This document shows, piece by piece, positions 27,509-37,100 of a stretch of 64,000 nt of DNA. Position numbers and translations under genes: made by a program. Location: NCBI GenBank assembly GCA_020634795.1, contig JACKAZ010000008.1:166918-230917 (forward strand), given 5' to 3'. Numbering within the stretch: the stretch's first letter is position 1; each line of letters starts with the position of its first letter. Source of the DNA: Ardenticatenales bacterium (lineage in GTDB: Bacteria > Chloroflexota > Anaerolineae > Ardenticatenales > Ardenticatenaceae). The notes beneath the pieces were generated by a model. The model was given only the letters and a program-made list of their open reading frames with translations, was not told where the DNA came from and searched no databases.

Positions 27509-28189
27509 TTAGGGGAAAAGGCGACGTGCCTGCCCCTCGAATTTGGCCTCGTGACTGAAGCGGTAGAGCCGTGCGGGCCGATGGTCACCGTAGCGATAGT
27601 CGTCCGTTGCTTCCAAGATCTGAGTGGAGAGGATTTTGCGTCGAAAGTTGCGCTTGTCCAACGATTCACGCAAGATTACCTCATACGCATTCTGCAACTC
27701 ACGCAGGGTGAACTGTTCCGGCAGCAGTTGGAAGGCGGCGGCGGTGTACTCCAGCTTGTACCGCAGCCGTTCGATCGCGTAGGCCACAATCTCACCGTGG
27801 TCGAAGGCGAGGAGGGGCGGATCAAAGGCGGGGTGCCACGCCACCCAGGCGTTGTCATGCGATGTGTTGCCCACTTTGTCGGCGCTTGCCAGTGCGAAAT
27901 AGGCCACGCTGATGATGCGGGCACGCAGATCACGACGGGGCGCGCCAAAGGTGTAGAGCTGTTCAAGGTAGAGCTGTCGTGTGCCGGTCTGTTCGGCCAA
28001 GACGCGGCGGGCCGCCTGCTCCAGCGATTCCTCGATGCGAACGAAGCCCCCCGGCAAGGACCAGTGGCCCGCAAAGGGCTGATGGCGGCGTTGCGTGAGC
28101 AGCACATCCAGCCGCGCCTCTTGCACCGTGAAGATCACCACGTCGGTGTGGACCGCGGGCAGCTCGTTGGGAATCGTGGTTAAAGGCAT
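27509..28189 (-). CDS. nrtR: NrtR-type Nudix-related transcriptional regulator
   Basis: 226 residues. The N-terminal Nudix domain has PGGFVRIEESLEQAARR followed by VLAEQTGT. In the catalytic REUxEE part the key glutamates are changed (RVLAEQ), so hydrolysis is probably lost. The C-terminal winged helix (FTLRELQNAYEVILRES, NFRRKIL) matches the NrtR/AdpR family, which represses NAD-biosynthesis and related genes and binds ADP-ribose. No NAD gene is nearby, so its target is elsewhere or different. It converges on the upstream operon with ten bases between stops. Confidence 0.85.
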   Translation of the reverse strand: MPLTTIPNELPAVHTDVVIFTVQEARLDVLLTQRRHQPFAGHWSLPGGFVRIEESLEQAARRVLAEQTGTRQLYLEQLYTFGAPRRDLRARIISVAYFALASADKVGNTSHDNAWVAWHPAFDPPLLAFDHGEIVAYAIERLRYKLEYTAAAFQLLPEQFTLRELQNAYEVILRESLDKRNFRRKILSTQILEATDDYRYGDHRPARLYRFSHEAKFEGQARRLFP

Positions 28190-28326
28190 GGATCGTTGCT
28201 CCGCAGGACGTGGTCGTCCGCGTCGGGTGGGCGTGGCGGAGAGGCGGTGCTTCCGTCGTTCGATTGATGCCCTAAAGATAACACGTCCGCCACGCAGTTA
28301 CAACTCGGCGATCCGCGAACGGAAGC

Positions 28327-28356
28327 AAAAAGAGCGCTCCATCGAGCGCTCTTTTT
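28327..28356. terminator. Intrinsic terminator
   Basis: AAAAAGAGCGCT pairs with AGCGCTCTTTTT around CCATCG. It ends the CAP-domain gene on the minus strand, about 13 bp beyond the stop. Confidence 0.92.
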
Positions 28357-28368
28357 GGGGATATGCTT

Positions 28369-28983
28369 TTATTGGGATGGGAGTGCTACGTCGACCACCC
28401 ACCAATGGCCCCACGTATTATTCGGGTTGCCGACATACCCAATCCCCACCTCGGTATAGGTCGAACTGAGCAGCATGTTGCGGTGGACGCGGCTGTTCAT
28501 CCAGAAATTAATCATGCGATCCAGATTGTATCCCCAGCCGATGCATTCGTTGACCTTGACCGCATCGTACCCCGTAGCCGCAACCCGTTGATAGTAGGTC
28601 GAACCGTTCACGCCATAGTGGCTGAGCCAGCCGCGTGCTGCGCCCTCATCCACATGGGCTTGGGCCGCCTGATCCAGCAGGGCGTTGCGTGTGAACGGCG
28701 CCAGCCCGTAAGAGATACGAATGGAGTTGATGCGGTCGAACATGTCGGCCGTCATCTGTGCTTCTGCGGTGAGAACGGGGGCGGCGGCCGCCCCTGACTC
28801 GCTGCTCGCCGCCGAGCTGCCGTAGTTGACCGCTTCAAAGTCCATGCTCGGTACATGGGGCGATCCTTGATGGGGCGAATCGGCGAAGGTGCGAAGGGGG
28901 GTGATGAGGGTGATGACCGTGAGGAGGACGAGGGCAGGGAGTAGGCGTCGGGATGTGGTGCGGCTCAGGGTCGTGAAATGCAT
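28369..28983 (-). CDS. Secreted CAP (SCP/PR1)-domain protein
   Basis: 204 residues from ATG 28983, chosen for AGGAG upstream and a signal peptide (LLPALVLLTVITLITPLRTFA). The CAP domain includes INSIRISYGLAPFTRNALLD, AQAHVDEGAARGWLSHYG and MNSRVHRNMLLSSTYTEVGIG, which hold the His and Glu residues typical of the family. It ends WGHWWVVDVALP. Its bacterial role is unsettled; extracellular binding or proteolysis is possible. Monocistronic. Confidence 0.88.
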   Translation of the reverse strand: MHFTTLSRTTSRRLLPALVLLTVITLITPLRTFADSPHQGSPHVPSMDFEAVNYGSSAASSESGAAAAPVLTAEAQMTADMFDRINSIRISYGLAPFTRNALLDQAAQAHVDEGAARGWLSHYGVNGSTYYQRVAATGYDAVKVNECIGWGYNLDRMINFWMNSRVHRNMLLSSTYTEVGIGYVGNPNNTWGHWWVVDVALPSQ

Positions 28984-29542
28984 GAGATTTGGCTCTCCTT
29001 GTGAGATCGGTATGCCGACCGACTGCCGCTTGGACTGTCGGCCAAATGTTGGCACACGCCAGCGGGAAATGCCCCGCTCAGATAGGCGCGACAGTATACG
29101 GGCTTTCTGCCTGCGGTCAAATGGTTGAACCATCAACCAGCGCAAAAATAGGGTAAAAAGGGCCATTTTTCCCGCAGAACTGCCGCTTTTTGCCCCTGAT
29201 TTCGTATTCTCTTAACATCCGCTACAGAGAACAAACGCAGCAATCATGCGAAAAGCCTACATTTTCCCTACGGAACAACTCGAGCCGAGTAAAAAGCAGC
29301 ATTTTGGGCGTACTTAGGCTGAATCGGGCCACGGCGCTACGTCTTCAATAGCGCTCTCTTTGCCACTTGCCTGCGGGCGTGGGCGCACTACACTATCTCA
29401 CCCGCACAAGAGCATGGTCAACGGGCATTCGCCGCATCTGCCAGCGGGCGACAGGGCTGACGACCACCCCAGGCGTTGCGGTCTCGATTGCCGTTGCGCA
29501 TTGCCCCGGACGACCTCGTCGAATACCCACGGAGAGAGCCAT
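28984..29542. other. Divergent intergenic region, nothing recognised
   Basis: 559 bp between the CAP gene and the M3 peptidase gene. A forward frame extends the peptidase to 29360 but has no start support. No repeat or terminator was seen; both promoters must lie here. Confidence 0.5.
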
Positions 29543-31219
29543 ATGCAAACCATAGATACGAGTCAGTGGAATGAGCTGGCTGAGCGTTATGCCGCGTTGG
29601 AGGCGGCGCCCTTGAGCGCGGCCACGGTCCCCGCTTGGCTCCAACGGTGGAGCGATCTGGAGGCGCAGATCTATGAGGAGATGGGCGAAGCGACCAGCCG
29701 TGCCCACGAAAACACCGCCGACGAATCGGCCGAAGGGCTCTTCATCCACTATGTACGCGAAATCCAGCCCCACGCCGAACAGGCCCGCGCCAAGCTGCGC
29801 GACAAATTGCTGGCGGTGACGGATTACACGCCCGCCGAATCGGAACGTGTCTTCTTCGCGCGTTTCGCCAACTCGCAGGCGCTGTACCGCGATGAGAACG
29901 TGGCGCTGGAAGCCGAGGAACAGTTGCTCTGTAATCAGCATCGCAAGTTGACGGGCGGAATGACGGTCGAGTGGGAAGGGCAGCGGATGACGCTCACCGT
30001 CGCTGAACAGTTTTTGCGGGTGCCGGACCGTGAGTTGCGCCAACGGGCCTGGCATCTGATCCACCAGAGTTGGCTGGACGAGCGGGAAGCGCTCAACCAA
30101 CAATTCCTCGACTTACTGGCGCTTCGTCGACAGATCGCCGACAATGCGGGCTTTCCAGACGCGCGCGACTACTATTGGCGTGCCCGCCAACGGCTTGACT
30201 ACGACCCCGCCCTGGCGCTCGACTTTCACGCGGCCATCGAACAGGAGGTGGTGCCGCTGGCGACCCAACTCTACGAACAGCGGCGCAACACGATCAACGC
30301 GGACCGCTTCCGCCCGTGGGACGAATTCGCCCCCATCAACCAAGAGCCGTTGCCGGTCGTGGGTATGGAGGCGCTGGAAGAAGGGGGCGCACGCATCTTT
30401 GGCGCGATCGACCCCGAAATCGGCGCGATGTTCACCCAACTGCGCGACGGCCATTTGGATTTGCCCGTCCGCGAGAACAAAGCGCCCGGGGGCTATTGCC
30501 GCGCGCTGCCCGTTTCCGGTCGGTCCTATATCTTCATGAATGGCGTGGGGCGGCCCGAAGATCTTCGGACGCTGCTTCACGAGGGGGGCCACGCCTACCA
30601 CAATTTCCGCAGCTTCCACCTGCCATTGCTTTGGCAGCGCCGCTCGCCGATGGAATTCGCGGAAGTGGCCTCAATGGGCATGGAAATGTTGGCGCAGCCC
30701 TACATCGACATCCGCCATGGCGGTCTGTACGATGCGGAGCAGACGCGCCGCGCTCAGCTCAAGCAGCTCCGCAAGATCGTGACCTTCCTGCCCTACATGG
30801 CCGTGGTCGATGCCTTCCAACATTGGCTCTACAGCGACGCGCCGCGCGATGTCGGCGCCGATGCGCTGGACGCGCAATGGGCCTCGCTTTGGGATCGCTT
30901 CATGGTGGGGATCGACTACGAAGGGCTAGAGGCAGTCAAGGCGACGGGTTGGCATCGCAAGCGGCACATCTTCCTCTATCCCTTCTACTACCTCGAATAT
31001 GGCATGGCGCAGTTGGGGGCGTTGCAACTGTGGCAGAACGCACGTCGTGACGAACGGTCTGCGCTCGCTGCTTACCAGCGGGCACTCTCGTTGGGCGGGA
31101 CCCAATCGCTGCCAGCACTGTTCGAAACGGCCGGTCTGCGCTTCGCCTTTGATGCGGCCACAGTCCATTCGCTGATGGACGACGTTGAAGATACGATGAC
31201 CGCCATGGGGTCGGCCTAA
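29543..31219 (+). CDS. M3-family oligoendopeptidase
   Basis: 558 residues from ATG 29543, preceded by GGAGAGAG. This is a cytoplasmic zinc peptidase that degrades peptides of limited length. The catalytic motif is LLHEGGHAYHNF (HExxH, with the two zinc His), and the third ligand Glu lies in MEFAEVASMGMEML about 25 residues on. The C-terminal segment FYYLEYGMAQLGALQLW has the conserved Tyr residues of PepF-like enzymes. No operon; it ends in a shared bidirectional terminator. Confidence 0.92.
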   Translation: MQTIDTSQWNELAERYAALEAAPLSAATVPAWLQRWSDLEAQIYEEMGEATSRAHENTADESAEGLFIHYVREIQPHAEQARAKLRDKLLAVTDYTPAESERVFFARFANSQALYRDENVALEAEEQLLCNQHRKLTGGMTVEWEGQRMTLTVAEQFLRVPDRELRQRAWHLIHQSWLDEREALNQQFLDLLALRRQIADNAGFPDARDYYWRARQRLDYDPALALDFHAAIEQEVVPLATQLYEQRRNTINADRFRPWDEFAPINQEPLPVVGMEALEEGGARIFGAIDPEIGAMFTQLRDGHLDLPVRENKAPGGYCRALPVSGRSYIFMNGVGRPEDLRTLLHEGGHAYHNFRSFHLPLLWQRRSPMEFAEVASMGMEMLAQPYIDIRHGGLYDAEQTRRAQLKQLRKIVTFLPYMAVVDAFQHWLYSDAPRDVGADALDAQWASLWDRFMVGIDYEGLEAVKATGWHRKRHIFLYPFYYLEYGMAQLGALQLWQNARRDERSALAAYQRALSLGGTQSLPALFETAGLRFAFDAATVHSLMDDVEDTMTAMGSA

Positions 31220-31250
31220 GCGTCGGGGCACTGCACCGACAAATTAACAC

Positions 31251-31290
31251 AAAAAAGCGGGAGTCAGCGCTAATGCTGCTCCCGCTCTTT
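31251..31290. terminator. Bidirectional intrinsic terminator
   Basis: AAAAAAGCGGGAG with TCAGC pairs with GCTGCTCCCGCTCTTT around GCTAAT. It lies between the convergent peptidase and cytochrome genes. Confidence 0.88.
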
Positions 31291-31333
31291 GATTCGCAGG
31301 GTGGGGTGGTAACGGCCCCCTCCCGTGTGACGG

Positions 31334-31858
31334 TTACTGGATGGTGCGAATGTACGCCACGACGTTGTACAGGTCTTGATCGGTCAATGAGGCATTGCCA
31401 CCCTTGGCGGGCATGGCCACCCCACTGCTATTGGCGGGATCATCCGCCGCGCGACCTTCATGAAGGAAGGCCACCAGCTCTTCATCACTTTGACCAGAAA
31501 CAAACTCGTTGTTTTGGAAGGCTTTACCAAGCCCTTGAACCCCGACCCCACCCGCGCCGTGACAGGCCACGCACGTTTGGTTGAAGATCGTTTCCCCGGC
31601 TGCGGCGTCACCGGCCATCGCTTCCGCGCCCTCATCGGTGGCCGCTTCCTCGGTGGTGCCGTCGTCCGTGGCGGCCTCGTCCGTGCTGTCCTCGGGTGTG
31701 GCCTCATCCACCATCGTCGAATCGCTCTCCGTGGTCGACGACATCTCTTGGCCCGATGTCGTTTCCGTCCCAACTTCATTCGAATCTGAGCTCCCACAAG
31801 CACTGAGCGCCAACAACAAGATGAGCGACAGTGCCAGAGCAAGATAATTACGTTTCAC
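31334..31858 (-). CDS. Lipid-anchored c-type cytochrome
   Basis: 174 residues from GTG 31858, with GAGGAG upstream. The signal ends at LSAC (lipobox Cys), so it is anchored outside the membrane. A very acidic Ser/Thr/Glu/Asp linker of about 70 residues follows. The class I cytochrome domain has one heme-binding CxxCH (TCVACHGAGG), an axial Met in VAMPAKGGNASL, and ends DLYNVVAYIRTIQ. It likely carries electrons in respiration; the partner is not nearby. Confidence 0.92.
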   Translation of the reverse strand: MKRNYLALALSLILLLALSACGSSDSNEVGTETTSGQEMSSTTESDSTMVDEATPEDSTDEAATDDGTTEEAATDEGAEAMAGDAAAGETIFNQTCVACHGAGGVGVQGLGKAFQNNEFVSGQSDEELVAFLHEGRAADDPANSSGVAMPAKGGNASLTDQDLYNVVAYIRTIQ

Positions 31859-32082
31859 AGATCTCTCCTCGCTTGGGGAATTGTCAGTTGTACGATCGAA
31901 CCAAGGGTTCTGACCTGTCAAGCTCGCAAGCCCCTTCTTGCATGAGCGCAACAGTAAATTCGCACACGAAGCATTATCCTAGCACAAAGCGATAAAGGCA
32001 AAAATCCGCTTCGGGATCCGTCGCGCGGTGGGCGTGCGCGACCGGGATGATGTTGCGATGCAAGGGCCAGCGCCTCAACGGG

Positions 32083-32499
32083 TCAAAATGGGCTAACGAT
32101 CGTCAGCCGTCCGTCGATGGACAGCCCATTTTGCATATCTTCAGAAAATAGCGTGGCCACGCCGGTTGATAGCGCACTGGCCACAATAAGACTGTCCCAA
32201 TAGGACAACGCATAAGCAGATCTCAGCTCGGAAGCGGAGAGGAGGGAAGTGCGATCCAAGGGGATGACGTCATATCGGGCATAGAAGGAGTCAATCAGGG
32301 CACGAATATCCCGCTCGGTTGCGTTAAACTTACGAAGGAGGTTCACGCAGATTTCGTTCAGCACCTGACTGCTGACAAAAATCTGCCTGTGTTCACGGAT
32401 GACCCTTTGCGCTATCTCCGTCTTTTCGGGGGCGGATTCTGCTTCAAAGGCGTAGAGCCAGATGTTCGTGTCGAGGAAGCACGGCTCACGGGCGCCCAT
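32083..32499 (-). CDS. PIN-domain toxin (VapC-like ribonuclease)
   Basis: 138 residues from the ATG at 32499 (MGAREP), or 142 from 32511. The PIN acidic residues are visible: CFLDTNIWLYAF (first Asp), NEICVNLLRK (Glu), and SYWDSLIVASAL (Asp), with LFSEDMQNG at the end. PIN toxins cleave RNA. It overlaps the upstream small gene by 14 bases, the common order for an antitoxin-toxin operon. Confidence 0.85.
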   Translation of the reverse strand: MGAREPCFLDTNIWLYAFEAESAPEKTEIAQRVIREHRQIFVSSQVLNEICVNLLRKFNATERDIRALIDSFYARYDVIPLDRTSLLSASELRSAYALSYWDSLIVASALSTGVATLFSEDMQNGLSIDGRLTIVSPF

Positions 32500-32701
32500 G
32501 AATCTCCTCACGGGTTAAGGGGGAAAAACTGTCCGCCCTATAAGGATGGTCCATCAGATATTCGATCATATCGCGCCCCGTATCGGGCGCGTGATCGGGA
32601 AAAATGAGGATACGTGCTTGCCCTTTCGCCCTTTCGAGATAGAGGGAAGGGATGCGAATCACATCATCTTCAATGACCGTATGAAATTCTATGGCATCCA
32701 T
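32486..32701 (-). CDS. Putative antitoxin of the PIN toxin
   Basis: 71 residues from ATG 32701 (MDAIEFHTVIEDDVIRIP). The start resembles AbrB/VapB-like or DUF104-type antitoxins (short beta-hairpin, then xIRIPxxY). The middle is DHAPDTGRDMIEYLMDHP and the end is PLTREEIHGR, probably the toxin-binding tail. An earlier TTG frame extension exists but is poor. Pairing with the PIN gene is inferred from overlap and size. Confidence 0.7.
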   Translation of the reverse strand: MDAIEFHTVIEDDVIRIPSLYLERAKGQARILIFPDHAPDTGRDMIEYLMDHPYRADSFSPLTREEIHGRP

Positions 32702-32940
32702 GCGAACTTCTCCTGACCCACGGGGTCGACATAGAATATAGAATGACCTCAATCATAGGCAGAGTGGGGCAGTAATACAAGCGGTTTGTGAAACAAAGGG
32801 TGATCTTGGGCCGTTCGTAATCTGGACGTTCGGCGATACCCCAAGTGTGATGGCTGCAAGGCCCTCTCTACCCAAAGAACCACCGGACGCGCTCACCCTC
32901 TCATCGTCGGCCACTGTTCTTTTTCGCACAGGAGCGAACC

Positions 32941-34029
32941 GTGTCAATACAATCCCGCGCACTGCGAGCCACCAAAGCCTTCTGCGTTGCGGCTGGCCTT
33001 GTCCTTTGGGCGCTGCTGCCCGTCGTGGTCTGGGCGAACTCGGGGCCGGCTCCCGCAGAGCTTTGGCTCCGCTTCGACGATGTGGCCGGTCAGCCGATCA
33101 GCCCCAGGGCCGTGCAGCTCCTCGGCTGCGGCGATGACGAGGGCTGTGCCGACCCCGCGTTGCTGCAAAGCTACGGCCCTTGTACAGACGCCGCTTGCCA
33201 CGCGGGGCCAGCCACGCTCGACGCATGGCAGCCATTGGACTGCGCGGGCAACATCTGCATGGTCGCCATGTCGCCCAGCAACCGCGCCCTCGCCTCGCCG
33301 CTGACGGTGCTGGTCCAGAGCGAGTGGGGGGTGCAACGAAGTCAGCCCGCGCAACTGCCCTATTTGGAATCGTACCGCTTTTACTGGCAACTGACCCTCC
33401 AACCGGATGGCATCACTCTCAACGAAAATCCTGAGCTAGAGATTCCCAACGCCAACGGTTGGCTTTCACACAACCTCTTTAGCTTCTTCATCTTCACCGT
33501 CGTCGTGGAAATGCTACTCGTGGCGACTTGGCTGGCTTTCATAGTTCGACCCCATTCGGGCGATTTGGCCTATGGCCTGCTCAGCGTACTTTTTGCAAAC
33601 ATCATCTCTTACCCCCTCACCTGGGCGCTCTGGGCCTCTCTGCTCCGCTTTGAAGACCAATCGTTCCGGCGTTTTATTCTGGTGACGATAGGGGTCAGCC
33701 TGCTTTACACCGCCTATCTACTTTTCGCCAATCAACGCCCCCGCAAAGCACGCCGCAATCTTTGGATCGCCGCCGTTGTCATGCTTCCGGTCCTAGCGAT
33801 CTTCCTTGTGATTATGTTCAGCTTCGGTTCGATAGATATTGCCCTGCGAGGAATCTCCGAGGGATGGGCGATTGTCTTGGCGGAGCTGTTCGCCATCCTG
33901 CTTGAAGGCGGTCTGATCTATGCGTTGTCGCGTCCCACAATCCGCTTCACGCTGAAGCAAGCGTACGCGCTCAGCGTGGCGATGAATGTCGCCAGTTTCG
34001 TGCTGGGCCGCCTGTTCTTGCCCGGTTGA
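32941..34029 (+). CDS. Integral membrane protein with Cys-rich extracellular N-domain
   Basis: 362 residues from GTG 32941. A signal peptide (VAAGLVLWALLPVVVWA) precedes an extracellular domain of ~140 residues with six or more cysteines (e.g. LLGCGDDEGCADP, YGPCTDAACHAGP), which may form disulfides. Five to six membrane helices follow, from SHNLFSFFIFTVVVEMLLVA to the end. I recognise no family. It is monocistronic with a terminator after it. Confidence 0.75.
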   Translation: MSIQSRALRATKAFCVAAGLVLWALLPVVVWANSGPAPAELWLRFDDVAGQPISPRAVQLLGCGDDEGCADPALLQSYGPCTDAACHAGPATLDAWQPLDCAGNICMVAMSPSNRALASPLTVLVQSEWGVQRSQPAQLPYLESYRFYWQLTLQPDGITLNENPELEIPNANGWLSHNLFSFFIFTVVVEMLLVATWLAFIVRPHSGDLAYGLLSVLFANIISYPLTWALWASLLRFEDQSFRRFILVTIGVSLLYTAYLLFANQRPRKARRNLWIAAVVMLPVLAIFLVIMFSFGSIDIALRGISEGWAIVLAELFAILLEGGLIYALSRPTIRFTLKQAYALSVAMNVASFVLGRLFLPG

Positions 34030-34046
34030 CTCGATTCACAGCGCAA

Positions 34047-34078
34047 CAAAGAGCGGCCCGATTGGGGGCCGCTCTTTG
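34047..34078. terminator. Bidirectional intrinsic terminator
   Basis: AAAGAGCGGCC pairs with GGCCGCTCTTT around CGATTGGG, between the convergent membrane-protein and M23 genes. Confidence 0.9.
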
Positions 34079-34103
34079 CTGAGAAGGAGGAGAAAGTCAG
34101 GGG

Positions 34104-37100
34104 TTAGTTCGGTAACCAATCTGCCGGATCCTCGAACTGGCCGCCCGTCCACGGCTCTTGCCAGTTGCCACTATAGGGCGAACCGCTGTGAATCTCGAAA
34201 TGCAGGTGCGCGCCGAAGCTGTAGCCCTCGTTGCCCTGCCGTCCGATCATCTCGCCCGCCGCCACCCGCTGCCCCAAGACGACCGTCGCTTGACTGTTGT
34301 GGCTGTAAATGCTGTACAAGTTGTTGCCATGATGGAGGATGATCGCCTTACCGCCCCGGCAGGCGTTCGCCACATCGCAGTAGAGCGGGCCGACATGAAC
34401 GACTTCCCCGTCACCCACCGCGTAGATTGGCGGTTCTTGGCCGTTCTCGCGCGGGTTGGCGACATCGATGCCGGTGTGGCTGCCGCCCGCTTGGTAATCG
34501 ACATGCACGCCGAACCCCTTGAAGGTCGGTGGCATGGGCAGCAGCGGAGTGGCAGCAAAGCGATGCGTCGCTTGGGGCGGCGCACTCTGCGTCACGGGCG
34601 GTTGCGCTGCGGCGGCTTGGCTCGTCAGCGACGCATCAACCTTGTAGAGCACTGCCTGCAACGCCGGTTCGTCCAGCGGCTGGCCGTTGAGTTCATCCAA
34701 GATCGGACGCAGCATGGCGTTCGTGGCAGAAACCGATGGTTCCGCATCGGGCAGCAGCGCGGCACGGCGCTGGACGGCTTCGCTGAAGAGCCGTGCATCA
34801 ACACGGCCCGCCAGCGCCCGCTCCATGACGCTCACATCGCCCTTGCTCTGTTTCAACAGCGCTTGCATCTCCGTGTGGGGCAGCGGGTTCCCCGTGTGGC
34901 GCACGGCCAAACGCTGCGCCTGCAGCGAGCTCTCGTCGTAAACGAAGGGCCACGGCAGGGGCGTACCCACCGCCTGCGCCTGTTGACCCTCCTGCAGCCA
35001 ACGTGCTTCGAAGGTTGCCACCAGCGCCGCCGCCCCTTCGTCCACTGAAAGTTGCCCCGTCGTCACGCGCTGCGCCACCTCGGACGAGCGCACCCGCGAC
35101 ATCACGGCCTCGCTACTCGCCATGCCCCACATCTGATCCATCCGCGCGGCATAGGCCTGCACCAACGCTTCCCCATCGACGACCACGTTGGCCGCGCCCA
35201 CCAGCGTCAGCGGGGTGCTGTCGCTGACCGCCAGGGCATCGGCCACGTATTGGGCCACCGTCTTGCGATTGGCGGACGATTGCACCCACGAGCCTGATTC
35301 CGACAACGGTTTACCACTGTTGTAGATCGCGATGCCATCCTGCAAACGGCTGCGGAAGCCCGATGGATCGGTCGCCGCCGCCTCCCGCGTCAACCCCATG
35401 CTGCTCAGAAAGCGCGCGATGGCCGCCACCCCATTTTCAAAGCGATTGGGGTCGGCGTTGCTGTTCGCCAGCGCATCGCCGTTGCTCCGCCCCTCTTGCC
35501 ACGCGCGCCACTCGTTACGCAGCGACCAGTCGAAGCCGATGCCGCCGTACTGCTGGATCGAGCGCATGTCGCGGCTGTGCTGGCTGGCTTGCGGATTGCG
35601 CCAACCGTTCCACGTCTGCGGCACAACCTGCGCTACCCCGGCCGCGCCGACCGAGCTGACCGATGGCTGGGCGATGCGGTAGCCCGCGTTGTTGTTTTCG
35701 GCCCGCAAAATGCCCAAGATGTCGCCCGGCCGCACGTCGAAGAAGTCGGCGACCTCTTGCACGGTGCTCGTCACGTAGCCGTTCACCTCGTCGGGCATCG
35801 TCTCCAGCGACGAGAAAAGCTGCGCCCCGTACCGTTGGCTCAGGGCATCGCCCGTGCCCGCGGAGGGCGACGCCGCCACCACGATGGCGCCTGCGCTACT
35901 GACATGGGGCGAATCCGCGCCGTTCGTCGTGGCTCCCAACGTCGAGCGGCGCGCCACGACATGGCGCAACGCGGCCTCCGTCTTGGCCGTCGCGGGCAGA
36001 CGCAGCTCGATCACGGTGCCAGCCAGCAGGGTGTTGTCGGAGATGTTGTTATGGGCGATCAGGTCATCGACCGAAACGCCGAGTGATTTTGCGATTTGGG
36101 CGACACTGTCGTTGGGCTGGACGGTGTAGGGAAGCACTGTCCCCAATGCTTTCGCGCGGCCCACCACGGTCAGGCCACTGTCCAACTGCGTGGTCGGCTG
36201 CGTCGCCACTTGGGGGATCAGCAGGGGGCGGCCGTCGGCGCTCCAGCGCAGTTCCACCGTGGTGCTGCCGCGAAAATAGGAGAAGTGATCCCTCAGCTCG
36301 CCACGGTCGTAGCCGAGCCGAGACAGGTTGCTAATCACCTCATTGAGTGCGGCCACACTGCCGATCTGAAGCCTGTCGATCGACTGCGAGGGCGTGGCCT
36401 GCATCCGATCGAAGTAACTCTGTACGCGCTGGCTCAACTGCTGTGACGCCGCCTCGCCAACGGCTGGGCTGGCCGTGCGGCTCGTGGAGGTCGGTTGGGC
36501 ATTGGCCAACGAAGGCAGGCCCACCCCCAACGATCCAAGCAGAATCGCCCCCGTCACCAAGGTGCGTGAATGCTTCAACCGCTGGACGGGCGACGGCAGA
36601 CGGGCCGACCGTGCGCGCGCTGCCACGGCCACTGGGGGACGGACCACGCCCTCACCCCCGCCCACCGCCATCTGGCGCAACGCCTGTTGGCGCCGCTGCA
36701 TGACGCGGTCAACCGCCCCCGTGGCGGCGTCGAAGCGCGCTTCCCAGCGCAAGCCACTCCCCATCCCCGCTTGGCGCGCCGCCTCGTCCAAGAGGTGAAA
36801 CCGCTGTTGCAGCGAGGCGAGATAATCGGCCACCGCGCGCTGCCAAGCCTCTTGCTGCTCCAAAATGTCGTTGACCGCCAATTGCGCCATGTCTAGCAGT
36901 TCGACGGGGGTGAGCCGATCAGCAGGCCGCGCCCCACTCGGCCACGAGGTTTGCCATGCATCCAGCACCAGGCGCATCACGGCACTTTGTAGCTCCACGG
37001 CATATTGCAAGGCGTCGAGGGCGTGGCGCAAGGAGTGGTGTTCGACGTAGGGCCGCAGCGCGACGACCGCGTCGAGCACCGCTTCCACCCCTTCCCCCAC

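Noticed and set aside
29360..29542. 61-residue extension of the M3 peptidase
   Set aside because: No ribosome-binding site at its start; Cys/Arg-rich composition unlike the family, while ATG 29543 has GGAGAGAG.
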